64,000 nucleotides of DNA from Streptomyces sp. SAI-135 (GCF_029893805.1 NZ_JARXYP010000002.1:4340001-4404000), one strand, 5' to 3'; shown: positions 8,082 to 14,737, counted from the first letter of the stretch. Notes: generated by a model not told the origin, from the letters alone. A program made the numbers and translations.

Positions 8082-8338
8082 GTCTGGGGGGCCCGTTTTT
8101 TGCCCCTGGTCAGCGAGGTGGACAACCTGACTGACCTGGGCTCGGACCGTCGTTGTTGGTCGTTGTTGGCCGTAGCTTGTCGCCCTTGGAGGGCCCAGAG
8201 AGGGCCCGGCGGTGTCTCCAAGGACCCAGCCACGAAGAGGAGCAGCCTCCGCCTGGCTCTCGACCACAGCCTCCGCCTCACCTGCTGCAACTGGCCAATA
8301 CCTCCCTGGAACTGCCTTATTGGCGCTAACGTTCAAGC
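8082..8338. other. Left arm of the element
   Basis: No gene. Contains a CGTTGTTGGT-type repeat (about 8148-8168) and the paired ASGGCCC site, probably the left attachment-site arm plus the promoter of the nuclease pair. Confidence 0.4.
8190..8207. promoter_or_regulatory. Paired ASGGCCC integrase-arm-like site
   Basis: AGGGCCCAGAGAGGGCCC, 108 bp right of the attL core, preceded by GTCGTTGTTGG-type repeats. A diverged copy of this whole arm lies at about 6098-6208. Confidence 0.5.
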
Positions 8339-9256
8339 ATGCGATGTCTACTATCGACTAGCGCCAGGTCTTCTCGACTCATCTTCAAGGCGGTTCGGGC
8401 TGCTGGGGTCGAAGTCGTAAGTGCCCAAGACCTTGAATCGGACTGGCTTACGCAAGGCGTTACAGGAATCGATTTTGTGTGCGCAGCCCTTGACCGCCAA
8501 ACACTCGAAACGTCCCCGCCCGCCCTCTTTTTGGAGATAGGAGCCGCCCTAGGTCGTGACCTTCCCCTGCTGATCATCACGGAGTCTCGCCGAAAACTCC
8601 CTTTGCCACTTGCTGGAATCCAAAGCGTTGAGCTGGATTTCGAAAATGGTGAGGCTATTACACCTCACGTGAAGCGCTTCGCCGAAAGCCTCGAAGTCCG
8701 TCGCCCGAATCCTCTGCCGCCCGGGACACAAAACGCGCCTTCACCCCTTCTAGACGCTAGACAGTTCCTCGAAAAGACCAAGTCTCGGCAATTCTCGCCG
8801 GATGCGGCCGGCGCAGCGACCTTTCGCGCCTATCAGTACGAGGAAGTGATCAGGAGCGTCTTCTCCTATTCTGCGGCTCAAGTAAGTGAATCCACGACAG
8901 GCGGCGGCCCTGACAAGGGCTTTGATTTCGCAGCTTGGGTTGACACGGCCAGCGAAATTCTAGGCGGCCCCATCCTAGTTGACTGCATGATCGGGGAGCA
9001 CATTAAGCCGGGCACGGTGTCCCGCGCGGCAAAGAGACTCGCAGATGTACTGTACGCCCGATCTCTGTATTTCGGCATCATCGTTTACCATAACGCCAGC
9101 GACCCGGCATATCGCGTTCCCTATCACTCACCACTACCTGTCGGCGTCATTTCAGCCTTGGAACTTGTGGAGAGGGCAGAGAGCCGCACCCTGAGTCGCG
9201 CATTGGTGAAGCTCCGGAACAGCCAGATGCATCAGTCTCAGGCGGGTCGCGAATGA
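8339..9256 (+). CDS. Deoxyribosyltransferase-like domain fused to Mrr/PD-(D/E)XK-like nuclease domain
   Basis: 305 residues. Residues 1-120 look like a nucleoside 2-deoxyribosyltransferase/TIR-type sensor fold: GIDFVCAALD, then PALFLEIGAALGRDLPLLII. Residues ~165-260 resemble the Mrr-type restriction endonuclease fold: YEEVIRSVF, DKGFDFAAWVD and ILVDCMIGE, then a helix and YFGIIVYH. The usual E-x-K is replaced by VDCM, so the active site may be altered or dead. The stop overlaps the start of the next gene (ATGA), so the two are translationally coupled. I infer a two-gene anti-phage cargo of the element. No exact named system comes to mind. Confidence 0.62.
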   Translation: MRCLLSTSARSSRLIFKAVRAAGVEVVSAQDLESDWLTQGVTGIDFVCAALDRQTLETSPPALFLEIGAALGRDLPLLIITESRRKLPLPLAGIQSVELDFENGEAITPHVKRFAESLEVRRPNPLPPGTQNAPSPLLDARQFLEKTKSRQFSPDAAGAATFRAYQYEEVIRSVFSYSAAQVSESTTGGGPDKGFDFAAWVDTASEILGGPILVDCMIGEHIKPGTVSRAAKRLADVLYARSLYFGIIVYHNASDPAYRVPYHSPLPVGVISALELVERAESRTLSRALVKLRNSQMHQSQAGRE

Positions 9257-9792
9257 GCGCGTTTGATACACGGAAGCTTATGGCCTTTTTGCGGTCCGCG
9301 CAGAACCCTGCGAATAACACGGCGGTACGCGGTCGCTCATACGAAGACGCGCTTGATTTCCTATTCAGCCAGGTTCCGGGGTGCCAAGTTCAACGAAATA
9401 GCCTCAATCAGTTCAAGTCCGAGGAGATCGATCTATCGGTTAGCAACTTCCGCGAGCAGGGCGGCCTTAAAATGCTGCCTGAAATCTTCCTGGTGGAGTG
9501 CAAAAACTGGAGCAGTCCCGTTGACTCTGCAACCGTAACGACCTTTAGTAGTAAAGTTCGCCGACGCGGGTGCTCAGTTGGAGTTCTGGTCGCAGCCAGC
9601 GGTGTCACGGGTGACCCTATCGAGAAAACGGCAGCCTACCATCAGGCCGGGCAGTCCTTGGCAGAGGGCACAAAATTGCTGTTGATTACATCGGCCGACT
9701 TGTCGAAACTGACGAAGGTCTCCGAGTTGGTAGATCTCCTACACCGCAGATATCTGGATCTGCACTGCGCTGGCACCTTCACTCTCGCTTAA
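9253..9792 (+). CDS. Mrr-like PD-(D/E)XK restriction endonuclease
   Basis: 179 residues. The N-terminal helix RGRSYEDALDFLFSQVPG is followed by EEIDLSVSN (Asp60) and IFLVECKNWSSPV (Glu82 and Lys84), then VGVLVAASGVTG, the full D...E-x-K core of Mrr/PD-(D/E)XK nucleases. It is shorter than complete type IV Mrr proteins and has no obvious DNA-recognition domain, which its partner at 8339 may supply. It overlaps that gene by 4 bases. Its end overlaps by 4 bases the end of the convergent GNAT gene. GC content is lower than in the transfer genes, which marks it as recently acquired cargo. Confidence 0.75.
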   Translation: MSAFDTRKLMAFLRSAQNPANNTAVRGRSYEDALDFLFSQVPGCQVQRNSLNQFKSEEIDLSVSNFREQGGLKMLPEIFLVECKNWSSPVDSATVTTFSSKVRRRGCSVGVLVAASGVTGDPIEKTAAYHQAGQSLAEGTKLLLITSADLSKLTKVSELVDLLHRRYLDLHCAGTFTLA

Positions 9793-10376
9793 TCAACTCG
9801 CCCCTGAATATCAGGAGGAGAGGCTTCACCCGGCTTACGGGTTTCGTCCACAAAACCATGGTTTGCGGGACCTGTTGGGCGCTGGGCAAGCCAACCAGAT
9901 ACCCGAGGACCCCCGTTCACAGCCACACCCGCGATCACTGTTCGAACATGTTCAAAGCCTTGGCGGAGGTAGTACGCCTGAAGCCCCTTGTTCGTCGTCC
10001 ACGCGTCCAGACGGAGCCACTTGGCACCAGCTCGGTAAGCCCGATCCCCCGCCCAATCGAGCAGGCGCCCTCCAACATTCGCCCCGGAATGCGTGCGCGC
10101 CACAGTGAGCTTGTTAATGAACAAGGAAGGCTCCGACAGCTCTTGCTCTGTCCAGAGCCCTGCCTCCGCATCGGGAGTGAGAGTAATGGTCGCGACCGTC
10201 GCATCGCCGTCTGCAACCATGAAGACGGTTCCCGCTTGGATGGTCTCCAGCAACTTGTCAGCGGGATAGGGGCGTCGCCACTGGTCGGTGCCGAGACGAG
10301 CAAGCCAAGCTGCGGCCTCCTCACGGAAAGCCAACAGCTTAGAGACGTCGTCTGGGCTGGCGGGGATAATTCTCAC
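9789..10376 (-). CDS. GNAT-family N-acetyltransferase
   Basis: 195 residues, GTG start overlapping by 4 bases the stop of the upstream GntR gene (GTGA), so the two form an operon. The GNAT fold is seen in FMVADGDATVATITLTPDAE, then SLFINKLTVARTHSGANVGG (acetyl-CoA loop; the usual Q/RxxGxG appears as HSGANVGG), and LRLDAWTTNKGLQAYYLRQG followed by FEHVRTV. The substrate is unknown. GNAT genes beside KorSA-like regulators are common in AICEs, where NUDIX or acetyltransferase genes often sit in that place. Confidence 0.78.
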   Translation of the reverse strand: MRIIPASPDDVSKLLAFREEAAAWLARLGTDQWRRPYPADKLLETIQAGTVFMVADGDATVATITLTPDAEAGLWTEQELSEPSLFINKLTVARTHSGANVGGRLLDWAGDRAYRAGAKWLRLDAWTTNKGLQAYYLRQGFEHVRTVIAGVAVNGGPRVSGWLAQRPTGPANHGFVDETRKPGEASPPDIQGRVD

Positions 10377-11146
10377 TGAGGCTCGTTCTCACTTCGGGCG
10401 GACAGGTCGCCAATCTCGTAATTCATCCGGTTGAGGTCACCGCGGAACGTGGTGATGGTGCACCGGATGGGCCGGTCCTGGGAGTACCCGGTCCGCGTCC
10501 AAAGCAGGACCGGCACTCCAGCACCGATCTCCAGCAGTCGCGCCTCCTCCGGTGTCGGCATACGCGCGGCGATCTCGTCGAAGTACCCGATCTGCTCAAT
10601 GCCTTGAGCCGCTAGGTACCGAGTCGTTCCCTCTTCGATGTCTCCTGGCTCGGCAAGGCGCGGTGACGCTTCGACCAGCCATGATGGATAGTAGGTCGCT
10701 TGCGTCGACCAAGGGACGTCATCCACATAGCGATGACAAAACCGCAATACCGCCTTTGCACCTGCCGTGATACTCAGGCGCTGGGCGATCTCCTCCGGTG
10801 CCGGCAGCATCTCGACCCGGAACGTCTGGTGCGGCCGTCGCCCCGCCTTGGTGACGTCGGTGTTGTAGGAGTCCCCGTTCTGCGGGAAGTTCAGATTCTC
10901 GAACCGGGAAGCGTTGAGTTCGAACACCTCGTGGGACTTGACCTCGTAGCCCAGTCCCTGGCTGGACGTCAGCAGCCCCTCGCTGACCAGCAGGCTAAGC
11001 CCGTTACGGACGGTGTTCCGGGACGCATCGAACCGCTGCTGTAGGTCGTTTTCTGAGGGCAGCCGCGACCCCGGCGGGAACGTGCCGTTGTCGATCTCGC
11101 GGCGCAGGACATCCGCGACCTGCCGGTACTTCGGCTGCTTGTTCAT
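10373..11146 (-). CDS. GntR/HutC-type repressor (KorSA-like)
   Basis: 257 residues from ATG 11146, with GAGG upstream; a longer frame to 11194 has no ribosome site. The N-terminal winged helix (about 8-75) shows YRQVADVLRREIDNGTFPPG, SRLPSENDLQQRFDASRNTV and RNGLSLLVSEGLL. The C-terminal UTRA ligand domain (about 95-250) includes LRFCHRYVDDVPWSTQATYY and GVPVLLWTRTGYSQDRPIR. In pSAM2 the equivalent KorSA represses the transfer and replication activator. Two copies of the likely operator lie 27 and 95 bp upstream of its start, which suggests self-repression and control of the rightward transcript. Confidence 0.82.
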   Translation of the reverse strand: MNKQPKYRQVADVLRREIDNGTFPPGSRLPSENDLQQRFDASRNTVRNGLSLLVSEGLLTSSQGLGYEVKSHEVFELNASRFENLNFPQNGDSYNTDVTKAGRRPHQTFRVEMLPAPEEIAQRLSITAGAKAVLRFCHRYVDDVPWSTQATYYPSWLVEASPRLAEPGDIEEGTTRYLAAQGIEQIGYFDEIAARMPTPEEARLLEIGAGVPVLLWTRTGYSQDRPIRCTITTFRGDLNRMNYEIGDLSARSENEPQ

Positions 11147-11172
11147 GCCCTCATCATGACGCACTCGGGCAA

Positions 11173-11254
11173 CTTGTTGGTACATGTAGGCCAACCCCCT
11201 TGACGACTCACTGTCCGTGGGTGCAGCATCACTGCATCAGCTTGTACCAACAAG
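11173..11254. promoter_or_regulatory. Two copies of the probable GntR operator
   Basis: CTTGTTGGTACATG (11173-11186) and, inverted, CTTGTACCAACAAG (11241-11254) differ at one base. The second lies in a perfect AGCTTGT / ACAAGCT palindrome. They flank the divergent promoter region, the expected arrangement for a KorSA-like repressor. Confidence 0.6.
11200..11229 (+). promoter_or_regulatory. Possible rightward promoter between the operators
   Basis: TTGACG at 11200-11205 and CAGCAT at 11224-11229, 18 bp apart. Transcription would begin inside or next to the second operator (11241), so repressor binding would block it. The -10 box is weak. Confidence 0.35.
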
Positions 11255-11323
11255 CTGAACAGGCGGTGCAACACCTGCAAGTATGCGCCTGCGCTGACAG
11301 CGCACGGAGGAAAGCCCGCAGGG

Positions 11324-11494
11324 GTGAGTACGAAGGCAGCGCGTTTGATTGAGAACTCAACAGAGGACGCACCGCAGCCTGACCACGGGAAGAGCGGCCG
11401 TCGGAAGATCAGGCAACAGCGACAAGCCGTAGGCCCTGCCGCACGAGCAGCAAGCACCTTCTCCCATGCCGCCCCCGATAGGGCGGACAAGTGA
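11324..11494 (+). CDS. Possible small basic protein (56 residues)
   Basis: GTG at 11324 just after AGGGG, with GGAGGA further upstream. The product starts MSTKAARLIENSTEDAPQPD, is rich in Arg, Lys and Gln, and ends at 11494 inside the tRNA-like structure. No family recognised. It sits where pSAM2-type elements encode small regulators, but coding evidence is only the ribosome site and position. Confidence 0.3.
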   Translation: MSTKAARLIENSTEDAPQPDHGKSGRRKIRQQRQAVGPAARAASTFSHAAPDRADK

Positions 11495-11572
11495 CCCACG
11501 CGTGCGGTGAGACAAGGGCAGAGATCGTGGGCCCCGTAGGCAGCCTGACCGGTTCAAGTCCGGTCCGGGGCA
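11471..11572 (+). ncRNA. tRNA-like structured RNA element
   Basis: A perfect T-arm is present: ACCGG, loop TTCAAGT, CCGGT (11548-11564), followed by a 7-base acceptor-like strand CCGGGGC and A (11565-11572). The 5' partner can be GCCCCG at 11531-11536 (6 pairs, enclosing a tiny AGG-CAG-CCT hairpin), or GCCCCCG at 11471-11477 (6 of 7 pairs), which also encloses a CCCACG / CGTGGG stem (11495-11500 / 11526-11531). No anticodon arm of normal shape can be drawn, so this is not a standard tRNA. An intrinsic terminator follows at 11628. Confidence 0.4.
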
Positions 11573-11627
11573 CTTCGGCCGGTTTGCGGCCAACCGCGCG
11601 GCATCGCGCGACTTCCACCAACGGCGG

Positions 11628-11657
11628 GCGCCCCCGGAGCGGTAACTCCGGGGGCGC
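11628..11657. terminator. Intrinsic terminator after the tRNA-like element
   Basis: GCGCCCCCGGAG (11628-11639) pairs perfectly with CTCCGGGGGCGC (11646-11657) around a 6-base loop. It would end a short transcript from the 11200 promoter and separate it from the small-protein operon, unless it is bypassed. Confidence 0.65.
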
Positions 11658-11695
11658 TGTTCGGGCCGTTCACCTGTGAGAGGACACACGACCCA

Positions 11696-11965
11696 ATGAG
11701 CCACATCGTTACTGTTCAGGACGCTGTTACCGCGTTCGCCGACTTCATGGAGCCGACGGACGCTGAGCTGGACGCGATCGAGCTGGAGATGCCCGCGATC
11801 CTCGCGGATGTCGACCTGTTGGACGCGCAGATCATCACCATCGACCGCGCCCCGACCGAGCTGGACGTCCGGCGTATCCGCCGGGCCCGCCGCAGGCTGC
11901 TGGCCGCCCGGCGAGACCTGATCAACCGCACCGGTGCCGCGAGCCTTCCGGAGGTCGGAGCGTGA
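11696..11965 (+). CDS. DUF6284-like small protein, first gene of the transfer operon
   Basis: 89 residues starting MSHIVTVQDAVTAFADFMEP. The sequence, with its acidic first half (DAELDAIELEMPAILADVDL) and Arg-rich second half (RRIRRARRRLLAARRDL), matches my memory of DUF6284, a family found in Streptomyces AICEs and plasmids with no known function. It is soluble and probably two long helices. It overlaps the next gene by 4 bases (GTGA), as do most genes in this run, so the block 11696-14052 is one translationally coupled operon. Confidence 0.7.
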   Translation: MSHIVTVQDAVTAFADFMEPTDAELDAIELEMPAILADVDLLDAQIITIDRAPTELDVRRIRRARRRLLAARRDLINRTGAASLPEVGA

Positions 11966-12411
11966 GCGCCACCGACTCGAACCTGATGACCGCGCTCGCC
12001 GAAGTCAAAGCGGAGATCACGCGGACCGACACCAAGACAGGGCTGTTACTGGCGTTCGTCGGCGCGGTCCTGGCCGGCACGTGGACGGTCGCCAAGGACG
12101 TACCGCTGAGCCCTGCCGCATACGCGGTGGGCGGGTTCGGCATGGCGCTGCTGGTCACGGCCGCTGGTCTGCTGCTGCGCTCGACGCGGCCGAACCTGCG
12201 GGGCCGCCACGGATTCCCGTTGTGGGCCACCCTCACCGCTGAGGAGATCACCCAGCACGCCGCCGCGCGGGACCTGGCCGCCGACATCGCGGGTCTGTCC
12301 CGGCTCGCGGTCGTCAAGTTCACGTGCCTGCGCCGCGCGGTCGACCTCACGTGCGCCGGCGGGATGCTGCTCGTCCTCGCGCTCCTGCTCACCCTGGGGA
12401 GCGCGCTGTGA
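11962..12411 (+). CDS. Small membrane protein with Pycsar-effector-like (PycTM) fold
   Basis: 149 residues, GTG start. An N-terminal helix (TALAEVKAEITRTDTKTG) leads into two membrane helices (LLLAFVGAVLAGTWTV and AAYAVGGFGMALLVTAAGLL), then a soluble helical part and a last membrane helix (CAGGMLLVLALLLTLGSAL). The order and the 'TDTKTG-LLLAFVG' junction resemble the PycTM/DUF5706 family, whose founding members are membrane-disrupting effectors of Pycsar anti-phage systems. No nucleotide cyclase gene is nearby and the gene sits inside the transfer operon, so a role in DNA spread (Spd-like) is as likely as defence. Confidence 0.62.
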   Translation: MSATDSNLMTALAEVKAEITRTDTKTGLLLAFVGAVLAGTWTVAKDVPLSPAAYAVGGFGMALLVTAAGLLLRSTRPNLRGRHGFPLWATLTAEEITQHAAARDLAADIAGLSRLAVVKFTCLRRAVDLTCAGGMLLVLALLLTLGSAL

Positions 12412-12704
12412 GCGAGCAGACGACCGCGCGGGAGTTCACCGCGCAGATGTCCGTCCGTGCGGGTTTCTGGTGGCTGTACGTGGTGGTGCTGAACACCACC
12501 GAGCCCTGGCCTGAGCACCGGTTGGGACGCTCGGTCCCGACGTTCACCGACCGTACGAACGCGCTCAGGCTGCTCGGTTTCGAGCCGGTGCCGGGCGCGC
12601 GGTGGGCGTGGACGGAGGACAGCATCAACCCCGACAACCCCGCCTCACCGATCGTGCTGATCGCCGCGACCCGGATTCGTTCACTGCCGGAGGTGAGCGC
12701 GTGA
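12408..12704 (+). CDS. DUF6303-like small protein
   Basis: 98 residues, GTG start overlapping the upstream stop by 4 bases. The sequence MSVRAGFWWLYVVVLNTTEP, then WPEHRLGRSVPTFTDRTNAL, then LGFEPVPGARWAWTEDS matches my memory of DUF6303, a small soluble family restricted to actinobacterial mobile elements and without known function. No membrane helix: the WWLYVVVL strand is short. It overlaps the next gene by 4 bases. Confidence 0.68.
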   Translation: MSEQTTAREFTAQMSVRAGFWWLYVVVLNTTEPWPEHRLGRSVPTFTDRTNALRLLGFEPVPGARWAWTEDSINPDNPASPIVLIAATRIRSLPEVSA

Positions 12705-13711
12705 ACGCCGTTCAGATCCGTTCAGCAGAGCGCGCGTTGTCGGTCGGCACATGGCTGATCGTGGCTGGCGCGATGCTCTATTCGATCCTCACCGTCACGC
12801 CGCTCGCCGCCGCTCACACCCCCGACAAGTGGGACTGGACCGCACCCATCCTGCCCCTGGTGGTGGATGCCGCAGTGGTCATCGTGGTCCGGCTGGATGC
12901 GGTGCTGGCACGGCTCGGGGGACACGGCGGGAAGTGGCCGGTGGTGCTGCGGTGGATGACCGGCTGCATGACGCTCGCCCTCAACGTCGCCGATTCCGCG
13001 TTGAAGAACGACCTGGTGGGCGTGGCTGTGCACGCGGTCGCGCCGCTGCTGCTGATCGTCACGGCCGAGACCGGACTCGCCTACCGGCGCGCCATCACCG
13101 CCGCCGTGCTGGCGCTGGAGGCCAAGCAGCAAGCCGAGCGGGAAGCCCGCGAACGCGCCGCGATCGAGCGGCGCGAGGAGGCCGCGCGGCGGGCCCGCGA
13201 GGAACGCGAGCACGCCGCCGCGTTGGCGCGTGAACAGCGGGAGCATGAAGCCCGCATGGCCCGTGAACAGGCTGAGCGGGAAGCAGCCGCACGACGCGAG
13301 GAACGCGAGCGGGAGCAAGCCCGCGAGCGAGCCGAGCGCGAGGCGCGTGAACGCCAGGAGCGCGAGCGTGAACACCTCCGGGCGGAGCGTGAACGCCGTG
13401 AACGCGAGGCCGCCGAACGCGCCGAACGCGAGCGGCGCGAGCGCCTGGAGCAAGAGCGCCGTGAACGGGCGGAGCGGGAGGAGCGGGCCGCGCGTGAACG
13501 CGCCGCACTGCTGTCCGCCGGCCCCGCCACGGACAAGCTCCCGGAGGACGACGCGCGCGCCATCGTGGCCGCCGCGCATGCCGAGGGCCTGCCGGTGCGG
13601 CAGGCTGCCGAGCTGTGCGGCTGGTCGGTCGGGTGGGTCTCCACTCGGTATGCCGAGCTGCGCGGGCCCGTCAACGGCGTCCCGGTAGATCTCGCCGGTA
13701 TGGGCCGCTGA
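12701..13711 (+). CDS. DUF2637 membrane protein with long charged helix (Spd-like spread protein)
   Basis: 336 residues from GTG 12701, overlapping the previous stop. Residues ~10-130 are the DUF2637 membrane region: GTWLIVAGAMLYSILTVTP, ILPLVVDAAVVIVVRLDAVL, MTGCMTLALNVADSALKND and HAVAPLLLIVTAETGLAYRR. Residues ~140-270 are almost only Glu, Arg and Ala, predicted to be one long stable helix or coiled coil. Residues ~285-325 form a helix-turn-helix-like end (VRQAAELCGWSVGWVSTRYA). DUF2637 proteins of AICEs are thought to help plasmid spread through the mycelium; some core-genome relatives differ. A link between membrane and DNA is my inference. Confidence 0.78.
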   Translation: MNAVQIRSAERALSVGTWLIVAGAMLYSILTVTPLAAAHTPDKWDWTAPILPLVVDAAVVIVVRLDAVLARLGGHGGKWPVVLRWMTGCMTLALNVADSALKNDLVGVAVHAVAPLLLIVTAETGLAYRRAITAAVLALEAKQQAEREARERAAIERREEAARRAREEREHAAALAREQREHEARMAREQAEREAAARREEREREQARERAEREARERQEREREHLRAERERREREAAERAERERRERLEQERRERAEREERAARERAALLSAGPATDKLPEDDARAIVAAAHAEGLPVRQAAELCGWSVGWVSTRYAELRGPVNGVPVDLAGMGR

Positions 13712-14052
13712 TGACCACCGCACCGGCCAGTGGCTCGCTGCCTGTGTACCGGTGGCGGCTCGCCCCTGAGGGACTGGCCACCCGTCGGCAGCTTCGCACG
13801 ATGGGGCTGCGCCCGGGTGGCCAGGACGTGGCCGCCGAAGTCCAGCGTCCCCGCCGCAGGCGCGGCCCGCTGGTCGCGTACCTCTATCGCATCGACGCGG
13901 CGAAGCCCGTCCGGCCGATGACGCCGGGCCGGTGGGCCGCGCTCGCCCGGGCCAACCGTGCCCGCCGCATCTGCCCCACCTGCCGGCGCGATGCCGGATA
14001 CGTCATCCCCACCTCGCTCGGTGCCTGTGTGCCCTGCGCGAGTCCCCGCTGA
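13711..14052 (+). CDS. RRQRL-motif zinc-binding protein of mobile elements
   Basis: 113 residues, ATG sharing one base with the previous stop. The N-terminus LPVYRWRLAPEGLATRRQLR and MGLRPGGQDVAAEVQRPRRR followed by GPLVAYLYRIDLAKP-like sequence is typical of the AICE family named for its RRQRL motif (RRQLR here). A C-terminal CPTC ... CVPC pair (about residues 89-110) would hold one zinc ion. Function unknown; the basic character suggests nucleic-acid binding. Gene order (DUF2637, then this, then a small membrane protein, then the translocase) is usual for these elements. Confidence 0.75.
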   Translation: MTTAPASGSLPVYRWRLAPEGLATRRQLRTMGLRPGGQDVAAEVQRPRRRRGPLVAYLYRIDAAKPVRPMTPGRWAALARANRARRICPTCRRDAGYVIPTSLGACVPCASPR

Positions 14053-14072
14053 TTCCGAGGGAGAGAGCCCTG

Positions 14073-14384
14073 ATGGCACACCGTGACCTGCCGGGGATCA
14101 TCGCTCCGCACGTTCCCGCCGACGCCTACCGCCGCGCGGAAGCCACCGGTCAGCCCGTCGTCATCGTCGTCCACACCACCGACCCGAGCGGACGGCCCCT
14201 GCGCCACTACCTGTTCCCCCTCGTCATCGCGGGAGCAGCCGCCATGGGCTGCTGGGGACTGGTCGCCGCCCTGTGCGCGCTGATGGATGCCGCCGCCCAC
14301 ACGGCTACCGTCATCGCGCAGACTGCCGGGCCCGTCGGCATCGGCGGTATCACCCTCAAGCTCACCCGCTCGAAGAGCAGTTGA
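14073..14384 (+). CDS. Small membrane protein of the transfer operon
   Basis: 103 residues; ATG at 14073 behind GAGGGAGAG. The N-terminal half is soluble (LPGIIAPHVPADAYRRAEAT and PVVIVVHTTDPSGRP). The C-terminal half is hydrophobic (HYLFPLVIAGAAAMGCWGLV then AALCALMDAAAHTATVIAQT), giving one or two membrane helices. It ends LTRSKSS. I recognise no named domain; proteins of this size at this place in AICEs are called SpdA/SpdB-like or 'mobile element transfer protein'. It is the last gene before the hairpin-rich gap. Confidence 0.62.
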   Translation: MAHRDLPGIIAPHVPADAYRRAEATGQPVVIVVHTTDPSGRPLRHYLFPLVIAGAAAMGCWGLVAALCALMDAAAHTATVIAQTAGPVGIGGITLKLTRSKSS

Positions 14385-14737
14385 GCATCCGTCTACGACC
14401 TCCCGGCTCACCCGTGAACGGGCGGGAGGCCGTAGACGGCCCGTAGAGCCTCCGACACCCCTCCAATGAGGGGTGAGAACCCCGGTTCCGTGAACGGCCG
14501 TTCAGGGCCCGCGAGGGGGTTGCACGGCCCGATTTTCCGGCCCCCTACGCGCGCGTGCGCGTAGGGCCCTCACCCCTCCCCACCGCTCAACTCTGCAACG
14601 TCGCAGGTCAGATGTGGTTGCAGGGGTTCAACCGGTGCTGTCGACGCAACCGACACCACCGTCCACTGCAACTCGGGTGGGCCGGTGCCGCCACGCGACG
14701 GCGCACCGGCCCTTATCCACGGTCTTGGAGGACCCTC
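14385..14737. other. Hairpin-rich intergenic region, candidate transfer locus or control region
   Basis: 353 bp with four palindromic structures in a row: CCGTCTACG / CGTAGACGG with inner CCTCCCG / CGGGAGG (14389-14439); CACCCCTC / GAGGGGTG with a 4-base loop (14456-14475); the perfect palindrome TGAACGGCCGTTCA (14491-14504); and CCCTACGCGC / GCGCGTAGGG with a 4-base loop (14543-14566). The first may be a terminator. The rest lie directly upstream of the translocase gene, where clt (transfer recognition) sequences or a TraR-type operator could be. Confidence 0.5.
14389..14439. terminator. Two-step hairpin after the transfer operon
   Basis: Outer arm CCGTCTACG (14389-14397) with CGTAGACGG (14431-14439), one mismatch, then CCTCCCG (14399-14405) with CGGGAGG (14423-14429). 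It sits 5 bp after the stop at 14384. Confidence 0.5.

Noticed and set aside
11471..11572. A complete tRNA gene
   Set aside because: The T-arm and acceptor end are good, but no 5-bp anticodon stem with a 7-base loop and T at position 33 can be drawn; the nearest (loop GCGTGCG, 'GTG anticodon') has a mismatch and leaves 36 extra bases before the T-arm.
12722..13723. Long open frames on the strand opposite the DUF2637 gene
   Set aside because: They mirror the Glu/Arg-rich coding helix and consist of Ala/Arg/Ser runs without ribosome sites or family sequence.
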